Assembly (NCBI GenBank): GCA_020718925.1
Contig: DYRC01000251.1
Span: 1 to 6,165 of the forward strand
Direction: 5' to 3'
Origin: Desulfonema limicola
GTDB lineage: Bacteria; Desulfobacterota; Desulfobacteria; Desulfobacterales; DYRC01
Length of the DNA stretch: 6,165 bases
Below the pieces are notes generated by a model that was not told the DNA's origin, made no database searches, and saw nothing but the letters and a program-made list of their open reading frames with translations. This document shows positions 5,806 through 6,165 of this stretch, piece by piece (the first letter of the stretch is position 1; each line of letters opens with the position of its first letter). The translations under genes were made by a program, and so were the position numbers.

Positions 5806-6165
5806 ATGCTGAAACTGCGGAAAACATTCATCACCGCCGAAGAATATTTTGAAATCGAAGAAGCCGCCGAATACAAAAGCGAATATTATCACGGCGAAAT
5901 GTTTGCCATGTCAGGTGCTTTGGTGAATCACAATCTGATTGCCATGAATGTTTCTGCCGGTCTGCACAATTTATTGAAAGATTCCGATTGTTTTGTGTTT
6001 CCGAGCGATATAAGAGTGGAGCTTGACAGAGCCAGACATTATGCCTATCCCGATGTGAGCGTGGTATGCGGAGATATCCGATGCGCTGACGGACGGAAAG
6101 ATACGATTGTCAATCCGGTGCTGATTATCGAAGTTCTTTCCGAATCCACGCAGGAATATGACAGA
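5806..6165 (+). CDS. Uma2 family (DUF820) predicted PD-(D/E)xK nuclease, 5' part
   Basis: The first 120 codons of a protein that runs off the window; family members are usually ~180-200 residues, so about two thirds is visible. Uma2 proteins have a restriction-endonuclease-like fold, but their cellular role is unsettled, and they are often present in many copies in cyanobacteria and some delta-proteobacteria. Seen here: the opening ITAEEYFEIEE (9-19), the YYHGEMFAMSGA element (27-38), a conserved NHN (41-43), YPDVSVVCG (81-89, with the PD Asp83), and LIIEVLSEST followed by YDR (106-120, with Glu109). This is the family order of putative catalytic residues; the conserved Lys expected soon after YDR lies outside the window. 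The start is supported by AGGAG (5794-5798) seven bases before ATG. It is transcribed divergently from the YiiX-type gene. No partner gene is visible. Confidence 0.9.
   Translation, partial: MLKLRKTFITAEEYFEIEEAAEYKSEYYHGEMFAMSGALVNHNLIAMNVSAGLHNLLKDSDCFVFPSDIRVELDRARHYAYPDVSVVCGDIRCADGRKDTIVNPVLIIEVLSESTQEYDR

Noticed and set aside
5638..5892. 84-codon minus-strand ORF running into the Uma2 gene
   Set aside because: Its N-terminal third is antisense to the well-supported Uma2 coding sequence, and the rest (intergenic) matches no family I know. It could hide a decayed fragment, but nothing supports it.
1..6165. CRISPR arrays, tRNA or rRNA genes, intact insertion sequences, a complete defence island
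   Set aside because: No regularly spaced repeats, no tRNA-like cloverleaf I could recognise, no transposase motifs and no hsdM/hsdS partners were found. The Uma2 gene and the hsdR remnant alone do not make a system.

Overview
The window looks like chromosome of a Gram-negative bacterium. A delta-proteobacterial sulfate reducer (Desulfobacterota, Desulfobacterales/Desulfonema-like) is my best guess. This rests on one very long regulator that joins HEAT repeats, a cyclic-nucleotide-binding domain and a PilZ domain, a type common in that group, and on a nearby Uma2-family gene. It is inference: no rRNA or other phylogenetic marker is present.

Layout, left to right. (1) 1-1259, minus strand: the N-terminal half of the ATP-dependent protease Lon, cut by the window edge. 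(2) 1296-4391, minus: a 1031-residue cytoplasmic signalling protein (N-terminal helical module, HEAT repeats, Pro/Lys-rich linker, cNMP-binding domain, C-terminal PilZ). It lies 36 bases upstream of lon in the same direction. A good sigma70-type promoter for lon sits in the last bases of this gene, so lon can be read both from the upstream gene and on its own. (3) 4392-4566: a divergent control region with candidate promoters facing both ways and several short palindromes. (4) 4567-4752, plus: a 61-codon remnant of a type I restriction subunit (HsdR). It consists of the extreme N-terminus joined in frame to a motif that normally lies downstream of the nuclease site, followed by a stop and hairpins. 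(5) 4937-5536, minus: a secreted YiiX-type permuted papain-like (NlpC/P60-related) enzyme. (6) 5537-5805: a divergent intergenic region with a near-consensus promoter for the YiiX-type gene that overlaps its start codon, next to a 13-base palindrome. (7) 5806-6165, plus: the start of a Uma2 (DUF820) family predicted nuclease, cut by the window edge.

How the genes relate. The PilZ/cNMP protein and lon may form a loose two-gene transcription unit linking nucleotide second messengers to proteolysis, but only gene order supports this. The stretch from 4500 to the right edge looks like an accessory patch: a decayed restriction gene, a lone secreted hydrolase and a Uma2 gene. I see no CRISPR array, tRNA, rRNA, intact mobile element or complete defence system. 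The strongest unusual items are the internally deleted but still in-frame hsdR remnant with its expression signals, and the dual-nucleotide architecture of the large regulator, whose cNMP pocket seems to lack the usual arginine.
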